From assembly GCA_902474645.1 (NCBI GenBank), contig CABRWN010000082.1, positions 1-8,978 of the forward strand: a stretch of 8,978 nucleotides of DNA, written 5' to 3'. Every line of letters begins with the position of its first letter. The first letter of the stretch is position 1. This stretch comes from an uncultured Collinsella sp. (GTDB taxonomy: Bacteria > Actinomycetota > Coriobacteriia > Coriobacteriales > Coriobacteriaceae). The position numbers and the translations under genes are program-made. This document shows, in pieces, positions 6,103 through 8,978 of this stretch. The notes below the pieces were generated by a model. That model was not told the origin of the DNA, ran no database searches, and saw nothing but the letters and a program-made list of their open reading frames with translations.

Positions 6103-8037
6103 CTAGTTCTTTTCGGAGGCTTCGGCCTCGGCGGACTGTTCGGCGGTTTTCTCGGAATCTGATTCGGAGGTCGATCCCTGATTGGTGTTGTCGCGAATCG
6201 TTTGCGCGTCGATCACCTGGCGGGTCTGCTCCTCGTCGATCTGGTGGCGGTACTTGGATATCGTGTCCTGCGCATCGTCGACACTTGTTTGCGGAATGCC
6301 CGCCTTGAGTCGGTTTTGCGTGTCTTCGGGCAGGTCGGACAGCTTGATGCTGGTTTCGCTTTCGAGCCAGTGGAGCTTGAGTCCGAGCGGCTTGCCGGGC
6401 AGGCCGCGCCAGACGGCGACATTGCCCTGGTAGGTACCCAGGTAGTACGAGCCGGTGACACCCGTGTAGGCCCAGACGCCAGCTGCCAGCACAAAGACGA
6501 GGGCCAGGATGGCGGCGATAGTAATGTTGCGGCGACGCACGCGTTGCGCCTCGCGCATAACGCCATCGTCAACCAGGTCAACGACTACTACGGTCACGTT
6601 GTCGTGGCCGCCGGCGGCAAGCGCCGCGTCCACTAGGTTGTCGACGCAGATTTGCGCGGTTGAGGACTGCGTGGCGATGTTCTCGATATCGCTATCGGGA
6701 ATCATGCTCGAAAGGCCGTCGGAGCACAGGATCAGGCGGTCGCCTTCCTCGATATGCAGAGTGAAGTGGTCGGCATACATGGCGGGGTCCGAGCCCAGCG
6801 CGCGGGTGATGACCGAACGGTTGGGGTGGACGCGAGCCTCGTCTGCCGTGATCTCGCCGGCGTCCACGAGCTCCTCCACGTAGGAGTGGTCGCGGGTCAC
6901 GCGGATGAGCGTGCCCTCGTGGAGCAGGTAGGCGCGAGAGTCACCCACGTGGGCGATGGCGAGCGTGTCGTTTTCGATATAGGCGCAAGTGGCTGTGCAG
7001 CCCATGCCGGGCTTGCCCAGGCCATTCAGGGCCGCCTCGATTACGGCGGCGTTGGCGGCCTCGACGGCTGCCGCCAGGCGTGCGGCGTCGGCAGACTGAG
7101 GAGCTGTCTTGGCGATGGTCTCGACAGCGATAGAAGAGGCCACCTCGCCGGCAGCGTGACCACCCATGCCGTCGCATACGCAAAAGAGCGGCGACTGCAC
7201 CAGGTAGGAATCCTCATTGTGCGGGCGCACGCAGCCAACGTCGGAGCGGGCGCCCCACATGAGTTGCGTGGTGGTGCCGGCATCATAGGTCGAGTCGGTC
7301 TCGATGCGCTCCTCGGTTAGGGGTTCAAAGCTCATGGTCGAGCCGGGGTCTTTGAGCTTGGCCTCAACGGCGGCAACGTCGATTTCGGCTGTGTCACCGG
7401 GAGAGACGGTGTCGGTCTCGGCGTTTGATTCGGAATCGCCGGTGTCCGGGGAGTCGGGCTCCTCGGAAACGCGGGCGGTCGACTCGTCATCTTGCGGGCT
7501 GACGTCTATAGGCTCGGGCGTCGCAAAGTGCGACGGCGCGGGCGTGTTTTGCGACTGGGCGGCGGGCTCGGCCACGGCATCGGACTCGCTTGCGGGCGCA
7601 GGCTGCGGGGTCTTGGGTGCAGGGCCGTCCTCGGGGGATGTCCCCGCCTCGGGCGCCGGCGTAGACGCGGGCGCAACCTCGGATGCCGGGGCTATGGGAA
7701 ACGCCGGCGCGGCGGGCTCGGGTGCCGCAAACACCGCAGCGCTCTCGTTGATTGCCGCGGCGACGGGCTCTGCAAAGTGAGCCGGCGTCGGGGTTGCTTC
7801 GGGCGCTGTGGGCTGTTCCGCAGCATGTGCGCCGATGGGCGCCGCTACGGTATCCTCTTCGTCCTCGTTATCGGCGAGATCCGAAATATCATGCGTTACA
7901 TGCGAAAGAGGCAGGGAGAACACGGTGTCCTCGGGCTCCACGGGTGCGGAGCCCGCCGGAGCGGCGTGGGCCGGTGCAGCTGTGGCGGCGGCCGGTGCCT
8001 CGGTCATAGTTGCGGACTTGTTCTCCTCGTCGATCAT
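6103..8037 (-). CDS. pstP: PstP-like membrane PP2C-type Ser/Thr protein phosphatase with long disordered N-terminus
   Basis: This metal-dependent phosphatase reverses the phosphorylation made by PASTA kinases. It has 644 residues. Residues 1-255 are a low-complexity Pro/Ala/Glu/Asp/Ser/Thr-rich extension. The PP2C domain spans about 260-490 with the metal-binding motifs intact: RPHNEDS at 271-277, CDGMGGHAAGE at 288-298 (Asp289), GDSRAY at 365-370, SDGL at 439-442 (Asp440) and GGHDNVTV at 476-483 (Asp479). An Arg-rich stretch (498-503) and one membrane helix (about 504-526) lead to an outer segment with a YYLGTYQGNVAVWRG motif (531-545), resembling the outer part of other actinobacterial PstP proteins, and a Ser/Glu-rich tail. 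Mycobacterial-type PstP starts directly with the phosphatase domain, so the extension is unusual. The ATG overlaps the stop of the FHA gene as ATGA, with AAGGTG 8 bases upstream, which points to translational coupling. ATG 8007 (residue 11) is a less likely start. Confidence 0.94.
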   Translation of the reverse strand: MIDEENKSATMTEAPAAATAAPAHAAPAGSAPVEPEDTVFSLPLSHVTHDISDLADNEDEEDTVAAPIGAHAAEQPTAPEATPTPAHFAEPVAAAINESAAVFAAPEPAAPAFPIAPASEVAPASTPAPEAGTSPEDGPAPKTPQPAPASESDAVAEPAAQSQNTPAPSHFATPEPIDVSPQDDESTARVSEEPDSPDTGDSESNAETDTVSPGDTAEIDVAAVEAKLKDPGSTMSFEPLTEERIETDSTYDAGTTTQLMWGARSDVGCVRPHNEDSYLVQSPLFCVCDGMGGHAAGEVASSIAVETIAKTAPQSADAARLAAAVEAANAAVIEAALNGLGKPGMGCTATCAYIENDTLAIAHVGDSRAYLLHEGTLIRVTRDHSYVEELVDAGEITADEARVHPNRSVITRALGSDPAMYADHFTLHIEEGDRLILCSDGLSSMIPDSDIENIATQSSTAQICVDNLVDAALAAGGHDNVTVVVVDLVDDGVMREAQRVRRRNITIAAILALVFVLAAGVWAYTGVTGSYYLGTYQGNVAVWRGLPGKPLGLKLHWLESETSIKLSDLPEDTQNRLKAGIPQTSVDDAQDTISKYRHQIDEEQTRQVIDAQTIRDNTNQGSTSESDSEKTAEQSAEAEASEKN

Positions 8038-8450
8038 CGACGGTTCACCTTCATGACCACGTCGCCAATCTGGACTTCGTCGCCCTCACGCAGCGTCGCG
8101 GGCTCCACGAGCTGGCGGCCGTTGACGAGCGTGCCGTTAAGCGAGTTGAGGTCCTCGATGATGAGCGCCGGGCCCTGCAGCGAAAAGCGCGCATGCGAGG
8201 CCGAGACGAACGGTTCGTTGATGCAGATGTCCGAAGATGGCGAGCGACCGACGATGACGGGGCCGAGCATGTCTACGTGGATGCCGCGGATACCGCGCGG
8301 ACCCTTGTCCACATCAATCGTCCAGATAGCCGAGTCGCGGCGCTGCCCGCGCACAAGTCCCACGCCGGTCTTCATGACGGCGAACAGGAAGATATAGAGC
8401 AGGGCGACCAGGACGATGCGGCCTGCAAAAAGGACGATATCGATGTTCAT
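8034..8450 (-). CDS. fhaB: Membrane-anchored FHA-domain protein, FhaB-like
   Basis: This is a phosphothreonine-binding adaptor of the kinase/phosphatase system. Its 138 residues consist of one N-terminal membrane helix (about 6-27), a basic patch (RGQRR, 34-38), and a C-terminal FHA domain (about 63-138) facing the cytoplasm. The FHA signature residues are present: GRSPSSDI at 68-75, Ser83 and His86 in SASH, and LNSLNGTLVNG at 101-111 (Asn105). The Arg usual in SRRH is replaced here (SASH), but the phosphopeptide-contacting Arg69, Ser83 and Asn105 are kept. It starts 6 bp after the upstream FHA gene, with AGGGGA 9 bases before the ATG, and its stop overlaps the pstP start. Size, architecture and position match FhaB (FipA) of mycobacteria, which links kinase signalling to division proteins; that role here is by analogy. 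Confidence 0.92.
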   Translation of the reverse strand: MNIDIVLFAGRIVLVALLYIFLFAVMKTGVGLVRGQRRDSAIWTIDVDKGPRGIRGIHVDMLGPVIVGRSPSSDICINEPFVSASHARFSLQGPALIIEDLNSLNGTLVNGRQLVEPATLREGDEVQIGDVVMKVNRR

Positions 8451-8456
8451 AAGCGA

Positions 8457-8978
8457 CTATCCCCTAAATTCAAAGGTGCTCAGGCCAAACGTCAGCAGAT
8501 CGCCGTTGCGCAGCGGGCAGCGCGTAATGCGGCGGTTGTTGACGAGCGTGCCGTTGGTGGAATTGAGGTCCTCGATCGACCAATCCGAGCCCGTAAAGGT
8601 GAGCTGGGCGTGGCGGCGCGACACGTTGGGGTCGCGCAGGGCAATGTCGGAAACCGAGCGCTCGCGACCGATGGTCACCTGTGCGGAGGTGATGCTATGG
8701 CTCTCGCCGCTCACGACGTCGACGAGCTGGGCGAGCGGGCGCTGCGGGGCGCGAGTGCTCGCCATGTTGGAGGCGATGCCGGCTGCGGCGCCTAGGCCCA
8801 CGGCGGCACCGGTCGCGGCGGCTCCGCCCATGCCGGCAAGCGCGTCGCGCGAGACGGTCTGCGGCACCGGGATGGGTGCGGCGGCGGGGTCGGGGACGCT
8901 AGGCGCGAAGGGGTCTGCCACGGCAACCGGGTCGGGAGCAGCGGCGCGAGGCGTCGGCTGCTGCCGGGGCATGGCGGC
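8457..8978 (-). CDS. fhaA: FhaA-like FHA-domain protein, 5' end outside window
   Basis: This is the C-terminal 173 residues of a phosphothreonine-binding protein. The frame is open to the window edge, and the Met codon at 8972 has no Shine-Dalgarno and is preceded by in-frame Ala codons, so the true start lies upstream. The visible part begins with a Pro/Ala/Asp-rich linker and a Gly/Ala-rich stretch (GMGGAAATGAAVGLGAAAGI, encoded near 8829-8770). A canonical FHA domain follows (about 8730-8460) with IGRERSVSDI, VSRRHAQL and LNSTNGTLVNN. FhaA proteins have an N-terminal DUF3662 domain, a flexible linker and a C-terminal FHA domain; what is visible fits, but the N-terminal domain is not in view. 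It is the most upstream gene of the cluster here and 6 bp from fhaB. The FHA call is secure, the FhaA identity is by synteny. Confidence 0.85.
   Translation of the reverse strand, partial: AAMPRQQPTPRAAAPDPVAVADPFAPSVPDPAAAPIPVPQTVSRDALAGMGGAAATGAAVGLGAAAGIASNMASTRAPQRPLAQLVDVVSGESHSITSAQVTIGRERSVSDIALRDPNVSRRHAQLTFTGSDWSIEDLNSTNGTLVNNRRITRCPLRNGDLLTFGLSTFEFRG

Noticed and set aside
7304..8397. Long plus-strand frames opposite pstP and fhaB
   Set aside because: They are Gly/Arg/Ser-rich shadows of the Pro/Ala/Glu-rich pstP N-terminus. The minus strand has clear PP2C and FHA motifs and coupled starts.

Overview
The window is GC-rich and gene-dense, with all confident genes on the minus strand. 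It looks like the chromosome of an Actinomycetota member. The gene order FHA protein, membrane FHA protein, PP2C phosphatase, RodA, class B PBP, PASTA kinase is the actinobacterial cell-wall/phosphosignalling cluster (fhaA-fhaB-pstP-rodA-pbpA-pknA-pknB in mycobacteria). Two features differ from the mycobacterial version: rodA and pbpA are fused into one reading frame, and there is no pknA. Together with the codon style these make me think of a gut Coriobacteriia (Collinsella-like) genome. That taxonomic guess is inference.

Layout, read in the direction of transcription from right to left. 8978-8457 is the C-terminal part of a FhaA-like FHA protein, whose 5' end lies outside the window. 8450-8034 is a small membrane-anchored FHA protein (FhaB-like). 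8037-6103 is a membrane PP2C-type Ser/Thr phosphatase (PstP-like) with a very long disordered N-terminal extension. 6086-3222 is a 954-residue fusion of a RodA/FtsW glycosyltransferase and a class B penicillin-binding transpeptidase. 3089-1128 is a PknB-like transmembrane Ser/Thr kinase with four PASTA repeats. A strong intrinsic terminator at 1044-1077 ends the unit. The first four genes are tightly packed (6-bp gap, ATGA overlap, 16-bp gap); only pknB is set off, by 132 bp.

The genes form a coherent module. The PASTA kinase would sense cell-wall fragments or lipid II outside and phosphorylate cytoplasmic proteins. The FHA proteins would bind the resulting phosphothreonines, PstP would remove the phosphates, and the RodA-PBP fusion is the peptidoglycan polymerase/crosslinker likely to be controlled by them.

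Beyond the terminator, 701-1043 is a non-operonic gap. It holds a weak plus-strand hairpin terminator, a coding-like orphan ORF (753-950) that may be the 3' remnant of a lost gene, and a candidate promoter with a palindromic operator for the last gene. That gene, at 700-1, is a LacI-family transcriptional regulator on the minus strand, cut off by the window edge.

The most unusual items are the RodA-PBP fusion, the roughly 255-residue N-terminal extension of the phosphatase, and the orphan coding-like stretch. I saw no tRNA, rRNA, CRISPR array or insertion sequence.
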